Source of the DNA: Thalassospiraceae bacterium LMO-SO8
GTDB lineage: Bacteria; Pseudomonadota; Alphaproteobacteria; Rhodospirillales; Casp-alpha2
Reading direction: 5' to 3'
Length of the DNA stretch: 64,000 nt
Assembly: GCA_031655335.1 (NCBI GenBank)
Contig: CP134226.1
Span: 3,220,001 to 3,284,000, forward strand
The notes beneath the pieces are model-generated. The model did not search any database. It was not told where the DNA came from and worked only from the letters and a program-made list of their open reading frames with translations. Made by a program: the position numbers and the translations under genes. This document shows, piece after piece, positions 55,587 to 64,000 of the stretch (its first letter is position 1; every line of letters starts with the position of its first letter).

Positions 55587-56199
55587 GGTCCTGAGCGGAC
55601 ACCTTTTCCTCCACGAAATCAAGGCGGTCCTGGCCCCAGAACAGCTCGTCGCCGATGACATAGGTCGGCGCGCCGAATACGCCGATGCGTTTGGCTTGTT
55701 CCGTGTTCGCCCGGTCGACCGAATCGATGTCGGTGCTGTCGGCGCGGGCCAACAGATGTGCACTGTCCAGGCCCATGCCGTCGAGAACCGCGGTCAAGGT
55801 TGCCGGATCGGCGATGTCCTTTTCATCGACCCAGACCGTGCGCATGAACGCATGGACCAGGTCGCCCAGCCGTTGGGCGTCCAGCCCGTCATGCTGGGCG
55901 GCCAGGATCAGCCGCCGGGCCATTTTGTCGACGGCGGGAAAGAAGGCGGGCTCCAGCGTCAGGGGCACGCCGAGCCGGGCACGCCAGCGCTTCAGTTCCA
56001 TCATGCGGTAGGCGACCCGTTGCGGCGGGCGTTTCGCCAGCGGCAGGCCGCCCGAGACGGCGAAGACCTCGCCCATGTCGACCGGCTTGTGATTGATCCG
56101 CCAGCCGTGCCGGCCGGCCATGGCGCGCAACCGGGCGTCCCCCAGATAGGACCACGGTGAGGTCACGGTGAAATAGTAGTCGATCGTTTTGGGCATCAC
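55579..56199 (-). CDS. 2-hydroxychromene-2-carboxylate isomerase family, DsbA fold
   Basis: The 206-residue protein starts MPKTIDYYFTVTSPWSYLGDARL, the family N-terminus. The serine in SPWSYLG replaces the DsbA cysteines and activates glutathione in this class (kappa-like glutathione transferases). Later IGVFGAPTYVIGDELFWGQDRL gives the cis-proline end. It probably isomerises an aromatic-degradation intermediate or conjugates glutathione. It lies upstream of the ChaC-like gene. Confidence 0.87.
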   Translation of the reverse strand: MMPKTIDYYFTVTSPWSYLGDARLRAMAGRHGWRINHKPVDMGEVFAVSGGLPLAKRPPQRVAYRMMELKRWRARLGVPLTLEPAFFPAVDKMARRLILAAQHDGLDAQRLGDLVHAFMRTVWVDEKDIADPATLTAVLDGMGLDSAHLLARADSTDIDSVDRANTEQAKRIGVFGAPTYVIGDELFWGQDRLDFVEEKVSAQDHG

Positions 56200-56482
56200 T
56201 GTTCCTGTTCACGCGGAAGGCGCCGCGATTCGACGCCGAAGCGGGCCGCGCGGAATGTTGGGGGAAGCGGTGGGAATTGTCAAAAATGGCTGAAAACCGA
56301 TGATTTATCCGGAAATATTAGTCAATTCGAAGAGCTCGTTGACATTGAAAGTAGCGGACGGCAACGATTGTCACATAATCATAACAAAAGACATTCCGCT
56401 GCTTGCGCTTTTCTTTCGGATGCGGAAGCAGGGGACCCGGAGGAAACAAATCCGGAAGGCGCGCTGAAAAAGGGGCTGGCGG

Positions 56483-56716
56483 ATGAGGCACCCGACCAAG
56501 GACGGCGACAAGATTTTCGAGGTCGCCATCTACAACAAGGATGTCCGGTCACTCGTTAAGGACAATCAATCCCATTCTTTCTTCGACGACAACTGGGCCG
56601 ACGCCCAGGTTCACGATGTCGTCGCCACCGACGAAGATACGGCCCGCGAGATGATCGCCGAGCGGTTCCCGCCCGACGACGGCTTCGTCATTCAGTGGGT
56701 GGACCAGGCGTCCTGA
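56483..56716 (+). CDS. Conserved small hypothetical protein, 77 residues
   Basis: The product contains KIFEVAIYNKDVRSLVKDNQSHSFFDDNWADAQVHDVVATDEDTAREMIAERFPPDDGFVIQWVDQ. The SHxFFDDxWADxQxHDVxA core is known to me as a conserved alphaproteobacterial hypothetical protein of unknown role. It is small, soluble and acidic. ATG 56483 lies after GGGGCTGGCGG, a weak ribosome site. It is convergent with the acyl-CoA synthetase gene. Confidence 0.65.
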   Translation: MRHPTKDGDKIFEVAIYNKDVRSLVKDNQSHSFFDDNWADAQVHDVVATDEDTAREMIAERFPPDDGFVIQWVDQAS

Positions 56717-56771
56717 CCTAGGCCTCGCGGACAGCCGCGAAGGCGGAGGCGGAAACCTGGAAGATTGGCGG

Positions 56772-58415
56772 TCAGGCATGGCCGGTCTTCGCCCGTTCGG
56801 CGTCGCGCAGATCCTTGCGCTTGATCTTGCCGGTCGCGGTCATGGGCAATTGGTCGACGAATTCGATCTGCCGTGGGTATTCGTGGGACGACAGGCGGGT
56901 CTTCACGAAATCTCGGATGTCCTGTTCCGTCGCGGCCCCGCCCTCGAACCCCGGCATCAGCACGATGAAGGCCTTGACGGCCTCGGTGCGGATCGGATCG
57001 GGCACGCCGATCACGGCGGCCAGCTGCACCGCCGGGTGGCGGCTCAGGCAATCCTCGATCTCGCCGGGGCCGATGCGGTAGCCGGCCGAGGTGATGACGT
57101 CGTCGCCGCGCCCGACGAACCACAGGTAGCCGTCGTCGTCGCGGTATCCGGTGTCGCCCATGCGCCACCAGCCGTTCCGCAGATTGGCCTGGGTGGCGGC
57201 CGGGTTGTTCCAGTATTCCAGCAGCATGACCGGATCGGGTGCCCGGCAGGCGAGGTCGCCCTCGTGTCCCGGCGGCAGGACGTTGCCGTCGCCGTCGATG
57301 ACGTCGACCGCATGCCCCGGAGCAGGGCGGCCCATGGAACCGGATTTGGCGTCCATGATCTCGGCGCATGTGGCGACGACCACGTTACATTCCGTCTGGC
57401 CGTAGAATTCGTTGATGGTCAGGCCCAGGGCCTCGCGGCCCCAGTGCAACAGTTCGGACCCCACGGGTTCGCCCGCCGAGGCGACGGAACGCAGGTTGAG
57501 CGCATGGCGGCCCCTGGGCGGCGGCAGCTTGCTCATGAGGCGCAGCGCCGTCGGCGGCATGAAGGTGTTGCGCACGCTTAAGCGCGCCATCAGGGCAAGC
57601 GCCTCCTCGGGGTCGTATTTGCGTGCCCGGTGGGCGACCACGGGCACGCCGTGGTGCCAGGCGCACATGAGGGTGTTCATCAGGCCGCCGATCCAGGCCC
57701 AGTCGGCGGGGGTCCACATCAGGTCGCCGGGCTGGCCGAGGAAGTTGTGGAACATCTCCACCCCCGGCAGATGGCCAAGAAGGCAGCGATGCGCATGCAG
57801 CGCCCCTTTGGGATTGCCCGTGGTGCCCGAGGTATAGATGATCAACCCGGGATCGTCGGCGGCGGTGTCGACCGGCCGGAACGCGTCGGACGCGTGGCCC
57901 AGCGCCGCCCAGAAATCCGTGAATCCCTGGCCATCCGCCCCGGCGTCGATGACGTAGACCCGTTTGAGGTCCGGCAAGACGCCGGCCAGGGCCGCGACCT
58001 TGGGGTAATTGGCCATGTCCGTGACGACGGCGGCTGTCCCGGAATCGGCGAGCCGGAAGTTCAGCGCGTCCTCGCCGAACAGGGTGAACAGGGGGACCGA
58101 GATCAAGCCCGCCTTCCAGGCCGCGACATGGGTCAAGGCGGCCTCCACCGACTGCGGCAGCAGCACGGCGATGCGGTCGCCCCGCGTCAGCCCATGGGCC
58201 CCAAACATGTTGGCGGCCTGGTTCGAGAGGGCGCGCAGGGCCCCGAAGCTGTAGGTCACCAGGTCGCCCTCGGCCGAGGTGACGATCAAGGCCGGTGCGT
58301 CGGCATCGCGCGCCGCGTTCTTGTCACAGACATCGACACCCATGTTGAACCGCGCCGGGATATCCCAGGCGAAGGTGCCGTAGAGCCTGTCGTAGCTGTC
58401 GGTCCTGGTCAGCAT
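56772..58415 (-). CDS. AMP-dependent acyl-CoA synthetase
   Basis: The 547-residue enzyme activates a carboxylic acid with ATP and CoA. Motifs are LIIYTSGTTGNPKGALHAHR (AMP-binding P loop), INEFYGQTECNVV, WWRMGDTGYRDDDGYLWFVGRGDD and a C-terminal adenylation lysine in TATGKIKRKDLRD. The start ATG 58415 gives MLTRTDSYDRLYGTFAWDIPARFNMG, the usual start of the medium-chain/acetyl-type group, while an extension to 58559 lacks support. The acid is unknown. The GH114-like gene lies upstream on the same strand. Confidence 0.92.
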   Translation of the reverse strand: MLTRTDSYDRLYGTFAWDIPARFNMGVDVCDKNAARDADAPALIVTSAEGDLVTYSFGALRALSNQAANMFGAHGLTRGDRIAVLLPQSVEAALTHVAAWKAGLISVPLFTLFGEDALNFRLADSGTAAVVTDMANYPKVAALAGVLPDLKRVYVIDAGADGQGFTDFWAALGHASDAFRPVDTAADDPGLIIYTSGTTGNPKGALHAHRCLLGHLPGVEMFHNFLGQPGDLMWTPADWAWIGGLMNTLMCAWHHGVPVVAHRARKYDPEEALALMARLSVRNTFMPPTALRLMSKLPPPRGRHALNLRSVASAGEPVGSELLHWGREALGLTINEFYGQTECNVVVATCAEIMDAKSGSMGRPAPGHAVDVIDGDGNVLPPGHEGDLACRAPDPVMLLEYWNNPAATQANLRNGWWRMGDTGYRDDDGYLWFVGRGDDVITSAGYRIGPGEIEDCLSRHPAVQLAAVIGVPDPIRTEAVKAFIVLMPGFEGGAATEQDIRDFVKTRLSSHEYPRQIEFVDQLPMTATGKIKRKDLRDAERAKTGHA

Positions 58416-58479
58416 GGGATGCCTATTCTCCCAAACGGCCGGGGCCATGTCCCGGATGCGGTACGGAAGGGGCCGCCGG

Positions 58480-59571
58480 TTACTTGAAGGCCGCCATGTC
58501 CTGACCGTCGGATTCGAAGTAGCGGTAGGCCTCGACCGTTTCGATGACCACGCCGTCATAGCCCTGGGCCAGCAGGCCGAAGGTGAAGGAGGTCGGGTCG
58601 CCGTAGAGGATCTTGTGCCATTCAGGCCGCCAATATTCGACGAAGTAGCGGTCCGGGTCCGTGGGGTAGGGGGCGGTGATCCAGCGCGGCGCGCCCGACT
58701 GCCAGCCCGCCTTCCAGTAAAAGCGGTAGGTCGCCGCCGTGCCCACGTCCATGCGCGCGAGAACCAGGCGGCGCGCCCCCAGTTTCTTGTACTTCAGGGT
58801 TTCGATCGCGCGTTTGGAGAACGGTTTGCGGCCGTGGAACACATCGACGATGACCATGTCGTAATTGGTGTCGTGGATTTTCAGCGCGAATTCGTCTTCC
58901 TGGCCGAAGGCCGTGGTGTCGCGCAGGTAAAGATAGTTTTCCGCATTCGACATGGACAGGACGTGGTTGGAGTTTTCGTGAAACGGCCTGGCCGGATAGG
59001 GCGGCAGGCTGTTCATGACGGACAGGTCCTTGTGGGCGACGAAGGGCAGGAAGCCTTGCTTGCGGCTGGCGGCCAGAATTTCGTCGATCTTTTTCGGGTC
59101 GCGGGCGAAATCCATGGTCAGGATGCTGACCCGGTCGCGCTTGGCGACGTCGATCAGATGGGCGAAGGTTTCCTTCGCCTCCTTGGAGGTCGGCTGTCCG
59201 AAGGTCTCGTACCCGTAGAACAGGCCGTCTTGCAGGATGGCGTCGATCGACATCATGTAGGCGCGTGCCGGATAGACCTTTTTCTCGTCCACCTCGTCGC
59301 GCTTTTGCAGAAGCTCCATGCCGTTGTGGGTGATGACCACGAATCCGGGATTCTTCTCGCGGGCGAATTTGGCGATGTTGGTGATCAGCCGGCGCATCTC
59401 GTCGCGGTAATTGGTCAGCTTGCCGAGCACGGGGGCGGCAGGGGCGGCGGGGCCGGCCTGCACCGGCTCACCCTGACCCGGCGCCTGCGCCGCCGCGGGC
59501 GCGAGGGCGCTGATGGCCAGAAGGGCGGCGCTCATGACGCCCGAAAGGGCGGTCGGACGGAATGCGGTCAT
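58480..59571 (-). CDS. Exported GH114/TM1410-like TIM-barrel protein
   Basis: The 363-residue protein has a signal peptide (ALSGVMSAALLAISALAPAAA, cleaved near residue 29). A Pro/Ala/Gly-rich spacer and a TIM-barrel domain follow. Motifs include NPGFVVITHNGMELL, SILTMDFARDPKKIDE, NYDMVIVDVFHGRKPF, GARRLVLARMDVGTA and LLAQGYDGVVIETVEAYRYF. These resemble the MJ1477/TM1410 family near endo-alpha-1,4-polygalactosaminidases, and acidic residues at strand ends fit a glycosidase. Its polysaccharide is unknown. ATG 59571 follows AGGAAGACC. Confidence 0.78.
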   Translation of the reverse strand: MTAFRPTALSGVMSAALLAISALAPAAAQAPGQGEPVQAGPAAPAAPVLGKLTNYRDEMRRLITNIAKFAREKNPGFVVITHNGMELLQKRDEVDEKKVYPARAYMMSIDAILQDGLFYGYETFGQPTSKEAKETFAHLIDVAKRDRVSILTMDFARDPKKIDEILAASRKQGFLPFVAHKDLSVMNSLPPYPARPFHENSNHVLSMSNAENYLYLRDTTAFGQEDEFALKIHDTNYDMVIVDVFHGRKPFSKRAIETLKYKKLGARRLVLARMDVGTAATYRFYWKAGWQSGAPRWITAPYPTDPDRYFVEYWRPEWHKILYGDPTSFTFGLLAQGYDGVVIETVEAYRYFESDGQDMAAFK

Positions 59572-59753
59572 GGTCTTCCTGTCGATGCTTTTTCCCGCCG
59601 ATACCATAGTGGGTAAGGGTTAATCAGTCCTTATCCGGCGGCCGTCGACAGCATAGCACGGTGGCGGCGGCGCGGTGAATGCGCCCGCGATTTCTCCTGC
59701 CCGGACGATATCGGTTCCTTGTTCGCGGGCGGGGTGGAGAGTAGATTTCCGCC

Positions 59754-61808
59754 ATGCAACCCGAATTCCGGCCCACGGCCTGCCCCCACGACTGTCCGTC
59801 CACCTGCGCCCTTGAGGTCGAGGTCCTTGACGACCGCACCATCGGCCGCGTGCGCGGCAATCCACGCAACGATTACACGGCGGGCGTGATCTGCGCCAAG
59901 GTCGCGGCCTACCGCGAACGGGTCCATCATCCGGAGCGGTTGACCCACCCGCTGCAACGCGTCGGCGCCAAGGGATCGGGCGACTTCCGCCGGATCACCT
60001 GGGATCAGGCGATCGACGAGGTCGCCGAAGCCATCGAGCGTGCCCGCGCGGCCCACGGCGCCGAGGCCGTCTGGCCCTATCATTTCGCGGGCACCATGGG
60101 CCTGGTGCAGCGCGACAGCATCCATCGTTTCCGCCATGCCTTCGGGTTTTCCCGCGAGCACGAAACCATCTGCGTGACCACGGCCTGCAACGGCTGGGTC
60201 GCCGGACACGGCAAGATCTGGGGGGCAGACCCGCGCGAGATCGCCGAATCGGACCTGATCGTCGTGTGGGGCGGCAATCCGGTGTCGACCCAGGTCAACG
60301 TGATGACCCATATCGCCAAGGCGCGGAAGGCGCGCGGCGCCAAGCTGATCGTCATCGATCCCTACCGCACGCCGACGGCGGAGGCGGCGGATATCCACAT
60401 CCCGATCCGCCCGGGCACGGACGGCGCGCTGGCCTGCGCCGTCATGCAGGTGCTGTTCGAGGAAAACCTGGCCGACTGGGACTACATGCGGGAATTCTCC
60501 GACGGCCCGGAACGCCTGCAGCAGCATCTGACCACGCGCACGCCGGAATGGGCGGAGGCGATCACCGGCATTCCGGCCGACGACATCCGCGATCTGGCCC
60601 GGCTCTACGGCAAGACGGATCGCGCCTATCTGCGCTGTGGATACGGCTTCACGCGGTCGCGCAACGGGGCGGCCAACATGCATGCCGTGACCTGCCTGCC
60701 GGTGGTCACGGGCAAGTGGAAACATAAAGGCGGCGGGGCGTTGTTTTCCAACCGCGAACTGTTCGGCGTCGATGGCACCCTGATCAAGGGGCTCGACGTG
60801 GTCGATCCCGCGACCCGTGCCTTGGACATGTCGCAGATCGGCCGCGTGCTGACCGGCGACGCCAAGGCGCTCAAAGGCGGGCCGCCGGTCACCGTGCTGT
60901 TCACGCAGAACATCAACCCGGCCGAGGTCGCGCCGGAAACGGGCCGGGTGATCGAGGGCATGATGCGCGACGATCTGTTCACCTGCGTGCACGAACAGTT
61001 CATGACCGCCTCGGCCAAGCTGGCCGATATCGTCCTGCCCGCGACCATGTTCCTGGAGCACGAGGACATGTACCAGGGCGGTGGCCATTTTTATCTTCAG
61101 GTCCATAAGGCGCTGATCGAGCCCCTCGGCGAATGCCGCTCCAACGTCGATGTCATCAACGGGTTGGCACGGCGCCTGGGGTCCGATTATCCGGCGTTCC
61201 ACATGACGGCTTGGGAGTTGATCGACGACGCATTGCGCCGCAGCGGCCGCCCCGGCGCCGACGCGGTGCTGGCCGAAGGCTGGATCGACTGCACCAAACC
61301 GTTCGAAGACGCGCATTTCCTGAACGGCTTCGGCCATACCGACGGCAAGTTTCACTTCGCCGCCGACTGGTCGAAGATCGGCGCGGACTGCGACGCCATG
61401 TCGGCCCTGCCGGATCACCTGGACGTCATCGACGAGGCGACGGAGGCCCATCCCTACCGCCTGGTCGCCGCGCCCGCGCGCCGGTTCCTCAACACCTCGT
61501 TCACGGAAACACCGTCCAGCCGCAAGAAGGAAGGCCGCCCCATGGCCCTGATCCATCCCGATACCTGCAAGGCGCTCGGCCTGGACGAAGGTGACCGCGT
61601 GCGCCTGGGCAACGACCTGGGGGATCTGGTGGTGCATGTCCGACCGTTCGACGGGCTTCAGGCCCATACCGTGGTGGTCGAGGGCATCTGGCCCAACGCG
61701 GCCTTCGAGGAAGGACGCGGGATCAACACGATCATCAGCGCCGACGCGGCCTTGCCGGGCGGCGGGGCCGCGTTTCACGATACCGCCATCTGGATGCGCC
61801 CGGCGTGA
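59754..61808 (+). CDS. Molybdopterin-dependent oxidoreductase (DMSO-reductase superfamily)
   Basis: The 684-residue enzyme has a 4Fe-4S motif at the N-terminus: C10, C14, C18 and C47 (ACPHDCPSTCALEV, GVICAKVAAYRERV). It then has RRITWDQAIDEVAEA, GNPVSTQVNVMTHIAKARKARGAKLIVIDPY, TDGALACAVM, GKWKHKGGGALF and a C-terminal molybdopterin-binding domain (ALGLDEGDRVRLGNDLGDL). No Tat or Sec signal is seen, so it is probably cytoplasmic. The electron partner is not adjacent and the substrate is unknown. Its stop overlaps the GTG start of mipZ by 4 bp. Confidence 0.9.
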   Translation: MQPEFRPTACPHDCPSTCALEVEVLDDRTIGRVRGNPRNDYTAGVICAKVAAYRERVHHPERLTHPLQRVGAKGSGDFRRITWDQAIDEVAEAIERARAAHGAEAVWPYHFAGTMGLVQRDSIHRFRHAFGFSREHETICVTTACNGWVAGHGKIWGADPREIAESDLIVVWGGNPVSTQVNVMTHIAKARKARGAKLIVIDPYRTPTAEAADIHIPIRPGTDGALACAVMQVLFEENLADWDYMREFSDGPERLQQHLTTRTPEWAEAITGIPADDIRDLARLYGKTDRAYLRCGYGFTRSRNGAANMHAVTCLPVVTGKWKHKGGGALFSNRELFGVDGTLIKGLDVVDPATRALDMSQIGRVLTGDAKALKGGPPVTVLFTQNINPAEVAPETGRVIEGMMRDDLFTCVHEQFMTASAKLADIVLPATMFLEHEDMYQGGGHFYLQVHKALIEPLGECRSNVDVINGLARRLGSDYPAFHMTAWELIDDALRRSGRPGADAVLAEGWIDCTKPFEDAHFLNGFGHTDGKFHFAADWSKIGADCDAMSALPDHLDVIDEATEAHPYRLVAAPARRFLNTSFTETPSSRKKEGRPMALIHPDTCKALGLDEGDRVRLGNDLGDLVVHVRPFDGLQAHTVVVEGIWPNAAFEEGRGINTIISADAALPGGGAAFHDTAIWMRPA

Positions 61809-62608
61809 GCGGGCAGGGCATGCAGGGCCACGTCATCGTCGTCGGCAACGAAAAGGGCGGCAGCGGCAAATCGACCACCGCCATGCATCTGGCCGTGGGT
61901 CTGATGCGGGCCGGGCACCGCGTCGCCGTGCTGGATACGGACATCCGCCAGGGGTCGTTGCGCCGGTTCCTGGAAAACCGCCGTGACTATGCCCGTACGA
62001 TCAAGGGTCATGTGCCCATGCCGGAATTTTTCGACGTCGCCCCCTCGGGCGGCGACGGCACGGATACCTTTCCGGAGGTTCTCGCGGCGGCCCGCGCGGC
62101 GGCGGGGATCGTCGTCATCGATACGCCGGGCAGCGCCACGCCGTTGTCGGAAGCCGTCCATTCCCATGCCGATACCCTGGTCACGCCCCTGAACGACAGT
62201 TTCATCGACCTGGACGTCCTGGCCCGGGTCGAGGTCGGCAACGAGATGACCGTGAAGGGGCCCAGTCAGTATGCGGAAATGGTCTGGAAGCAGAAGATCG
62301 CCCGCGCCCGGCGCGACGGCGGCAAGATGGACTGGGTCGTGCTGCGCAACCGCCTGAGCCCGCTTGATTCGCGCAACCGCCAGGAAATGGAAAAGGCGCT
62401 TAACCAGCTTGCCCAACGCATCGGGTTCCGCTTTCTGCCCGGGTTCGGCGAACGGGTGATCTACCGTGAACTGTTCCTGGCCGGGCTGACCATCATGGAC
62501 ATTAAGGAAACCGGCGATCCGGCGGCCATGTCGATGTCGCATCTGGCGGCGCGCCAGGAAGTCCGCGCCCTGATCGGCGCGCTTCACCTGCCGCCGCCGC
62601 CGGCCTAG
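61805..62608 (+). CDS. mipZ: MipZ, division-plane positioning ATPase
   Basis: The 267-residue ParA/MinD-type ATPase has the deviant Walker A VVGNEKGGSGKSTTAMHLAVGL and DTDIRQGSLRRFLENR. In alphaproteobacteria MipZ forms a gradient from the ParB-bound poles and stops FtsZ from assembling away from midcell. GTG 61805 overlaps the oxidoreductase stop. An ATG at 61820 (MQGHVIVVG) is an alternative start without strong ribosome site. The family link is strong from the NEKGGSGKSTTAMH and LENR motifs. Confidence 0.9.
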   Translation: MSGQGMQGHVIVVGNEKGGSGKSTTAMHLAVGLMRAGHRVAVLDTDIRQGSLRRFLENRRDYARTIKGHVPMPEFFDVAPSGGDGTDTFPEVLAAARAAAGIVVIDTPGSATPLSEAVHSHADTLVTPLNDSFIDLDVLARVEVGNEMTVKGPSQYAEMVWKQKIARARRDGGKMDWVVLRNRLSPLDSRNRQEMEKALNQLAQRIGFRFLPGFGERVIYRELFLAGLTIMDIKETGDPAAMSMSHLAARQEVRALIGALHLPPPPA

Positions 62609-62679
62609 GCCAGAGGATTTCCACTTCGCTGGCGAACGACGCCCGAACACCTTATCTTTCAAGGCGAAGGACAGGGGTC

Positions 62680-63408
62680 ATGGGCAACGACGACAAGCTT
62701 GCGAAATCGGATACTGCCGGCGCGCCCGCCAAGCGGGCGGACGTCGACGCGTTCCTGGACAAGCTGTCGCGCGCGCCCGTGCAGGCGCGCGGGGACGGGC
62801 GCGGCCGGTTGATGTTCGGCATGGATGCGACGGCCAGCCGCCAGCCGACCTGGGACAGCGCCGCCCGCCTGCAAGGCGAGATGTTCCAGGTAACGCGCGA
62901 ACTCGGCGGCCTCGACGTGCAGCTCGCGTTCTTTCGTGGTTTCGGGGAATTCAAGGTCTCGAAATGGACCGGCGACACGCATGAACTGACCCGGCTGATG
63001 ACCGGCGTCGGATGCCTGGCCGGCGAAACGCAGATCGGCAAGCTTTTGAAGCATGCCGTGAACGAAACCCGCAAGCGCCGGGTCAACGCCCTGGTCTATG
63101 TCGGCGACAGTTTCGAAGAGGACGTCGACGCATTGGGCAGGACCGCGGGCGAACTGGGCCTGTTGGGTGTGCCCGTGTTCATGTTCCATGAAGGCGAGGA
63201 CCCCGTCGCCCGGTTCGGGTTCCAGCAGATCGCGAAACTGTCCGGCGGCGCCTATTGTTCGTTCGACGCGGCCAGCGCCGACACGCTGAAGGAATTGCTC
63301 GCCGCCGTCGCGGTCTATGCGGCGGGCGGGCGGCGGGCGCTGGAAAACCACGCCAAGGCCAAGGGCGGCGAGACCCTGCGCATCGCCCATCAGATCAAGG
63401 GAGCCTAG
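62680..63408 (+). CDS. vWA-like domain protein
   Basis: The 242-residue protein has RLMFGMDATASRQPTWDSA at residues 43-61, like a vWA metal-site strand with a D-A-T-A-S start. Later NALVYVGDSFEEDVDALGRTAGELG and LLGVPVFMFHEGEDPVARFGFQQIAKLSGGAY resemble the next vWA strands. It is soluble and has no signal peptide. It lies 5 bp before a membrane DnaJ-domain gene, a pairing I recall from other alphaproteobacteria. Function is unknown. Confidence 0.7.
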   Translation: MGNDDKLAKSDTAGAPAKRADVDAFLDKLSRAPVQARGDGRGRLMFGMDATASRQPTWDSAARLQGEMFQVTRELGGLDVQLAFFRGFGEFKVSKWTGDTHELTRLMTGVGCLAGETQIGKLLKHAVNETRKRRVNALVYVGDSFEEDVDALGRTAGELGLLGVPVFMFHEGEDPVARFGFQQIAKLSGGAYCSFDAASADTLKELLAAVAVYAAGGRRALENHAKAKGGETLRIAHQIKGA

Positions 63409-63413
63409 GCGCC

Positions 63414-64000
63414 ATGTCCTATCTGGTGCTGGGCGTGGCCCTGTTGGCGGCCTTCCTGATCGGCGCGCGCTGGTACGCGACCGCGAACGTCAAAACCTTG
63501 AAGAAAGTCCTGTTCTACGTGGTCGGCATTCTGGCCGTGGTGCTGGCGCTGTTCTTCGTCATCACCGGGCGGTTCGGCTGGGCCGTGTTCGCGGCCTCTG
63601 CGCTGATCCCCATGCTGCTGCGGGCGCGGATGGTGTACCGCGCGGCACGCAATTTCTCGCGCATGGCCGGGGCCGGGCAGGGGGCGCCCACGGGCCAGAC
63701 GTCGGACGTGGAAACCCGCTTCCTGCGCATGGGGTTGGACCATGACACGGGCGACGTCTGGGGCGAGGTCGTCGACGGCCCCTACAAGGGACGCCGGCTG
63801 GACGACATGACGGTGTCGGAGAAACTGGACCTGTTGCGTCACTGCTGGACCGAGGACGAGGCCTCGGCCCGTGTCCTCGAAGCCTATCTGGACCGGGTCC
63901 ATCCCGACTGGCGGGACCGCGCCGACGACGCCGGACCGCAACCCGGCGGCGCCGGGGCGCCCCGTTCGGGCGCCATGACGCGGGCAGAGGCATTGGCGGT
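63414..64000 (+). CDS. Membrane DnaJ-domain protein (DjlA-like, cut by the right edge)
   Basis: The visible 195 residues have two or three hydrophobic helices (SYLVLGVALLAAFLIGARW, VLFYVVGILAVVLALFFVIT, WAVFAASALIPMLL). A cytosolic acidic region follows. The last codons read MTRAEALAVL, the usual start of a C-terminal J domain, which is cut off at 64000. Such membrane J proteins recruit DnaK. ATG 63414 follows AGGGAGCCTAGGC, 5 bp after the vWA-like gene. J-domain identity is inferred from this short start. Confidence 0.7.
   Translation, partial: MSYLVLGVALLAAFLIGARWYATANVKTLKKVLFYVVGILAVVLALFFVITGRFGWAVFAASALIPMLLRARMVYRAARNFSRMAGAGQGAPTGQTSDVETRFLRMGLDHDTGDVWGEVVDGPYKGRRLDDMTVSEKLDLLRHCWTEDEASARVLEAYLDRVHPDWRDRADDAGPQPGGAGAPRSGAMTRAEALA

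Noticed and set aside
56339-56366. TTGACA at 56339 as promoter of the 56483 gene
   Set aside because: The -35 is perfect but the region 17 bp downstream has no TATAAT-like hexamer, so it was not listed.
56368-56559. Possible 63-codon gene from a TTG
   Set aside because: It overlaps the better-supported gene at 56483 in another frame, has no ribosome site and has a frame-shadow C-terminus.
59631-61778. Open frame (715 codons) on the minus strand
   Set aside because: It is antisense to the molybdopterin oxidoreductase, and its composition shows a mirror frame rather than a gene.

Overview
The window is GC-rich, gene-dense DNA from a bacterial chromosome, most likely an alphaproteobacterium of Rhodospirillales type. 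That placement is inferred from a MipZ-type division ATPase, the NnrU/NnrS/NnrR-style denitrification set, WbuC-type cupin and DUF1223 proteins, many tripartite (TRAP) and branched-chain-type ABC uptake systems, and frequent GTG/TTG starts with 4-bp ATGA/GTGA overlaps. No insertion sequence, prophage, integrase or CRISPR array was seen. Housekeeping anchors are trmFO (cut by the left edge), uvrA, ssb, gyrA, coaD, tRNA-Lys(UUU), mipZ and an orphan fliN.

Layout. 1-10 kb: trmFO, a pentapeptide-repeat protein, a membrane rhodanese, a two-subunit CoA-transferase-like enzyme, an acyl-CoA dehydrogenase plus CaiB/BaiF CoA-transferase pair, envelope proteins and a CDP-alcohol phosphatidyltransferase. 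9.8-15.3 kb: a GntR/UTRA regulator divergent from a DctPQM TRAP transporter and a two-subunit aconitase X, consistent with uptake and dehydration of a hydroxyproline-like compound. 15.3-25.5 kb: uvrA, a 34-residue membrane protein, ssb, a sensor kinase, gyrA, coaD and tRNA-Lys. 25.7-32.4 kb: a denitrification island with nirK (AniA-like class), a quinol-type nitric oxide reductase, nnrU, a cysteine-free CRP/FNR regulator, a DUF1858 protein and nnrS. Four copies of a 14-bp TTG-N8-CAA palindrome lie before these units and probably unite them into one NO-responsive regulon.

32.6-40 kb: a complete branched-chain-type ABC importer (two permeases, two ATPases, Tat-exported binding protein) followed by a nitrilase-family hydrolase, a LysR regulator and a convergent cupin gene. 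This suggests uptake and hydrolysis of a nitrile or amide. 40-50.4 kb: two back-to-back catabolic operons around a GntR/FCD regulator. The minus arm encodes a phytanoyl-CoA dioxygenase-like oxygenase, a D-2-hydroxyacid dehydrogenase and an AtuA (DUF1446) pair. The plus arm encodes a TRAP binding protein, a fused DctQ-DctM permease, a 53-residue membrane protein, an IlvD/Edd-type dehydratase and an RraA-like protein. Together they look like an uncharacterised hydroxy-acid or sugar-acid pathway.

50.4-64 kb: a small lipoprotein, a retropepsin-like protease, a type III polyketide synthase with an isoprenylcysteine-methyltransferase-like partner, several small unknown genes around fliN, a ChaC-like cyclotransferase with a DsbA-fold isomerase, an acyl-CoA synthetase, a GH114-like exported protein, a molybdopterin oxidoreductase overlapping mipZ, a vWA-like protein and a membrane DnaJ-type protein cut by the right edge. 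The strongest novelty candidates are the shared NnrR-type operators, the GntR-centred PhyH/AtuA/TRAP/IlvD locus, the ABC-nitrilase locus and the two tiny membrane proteins.
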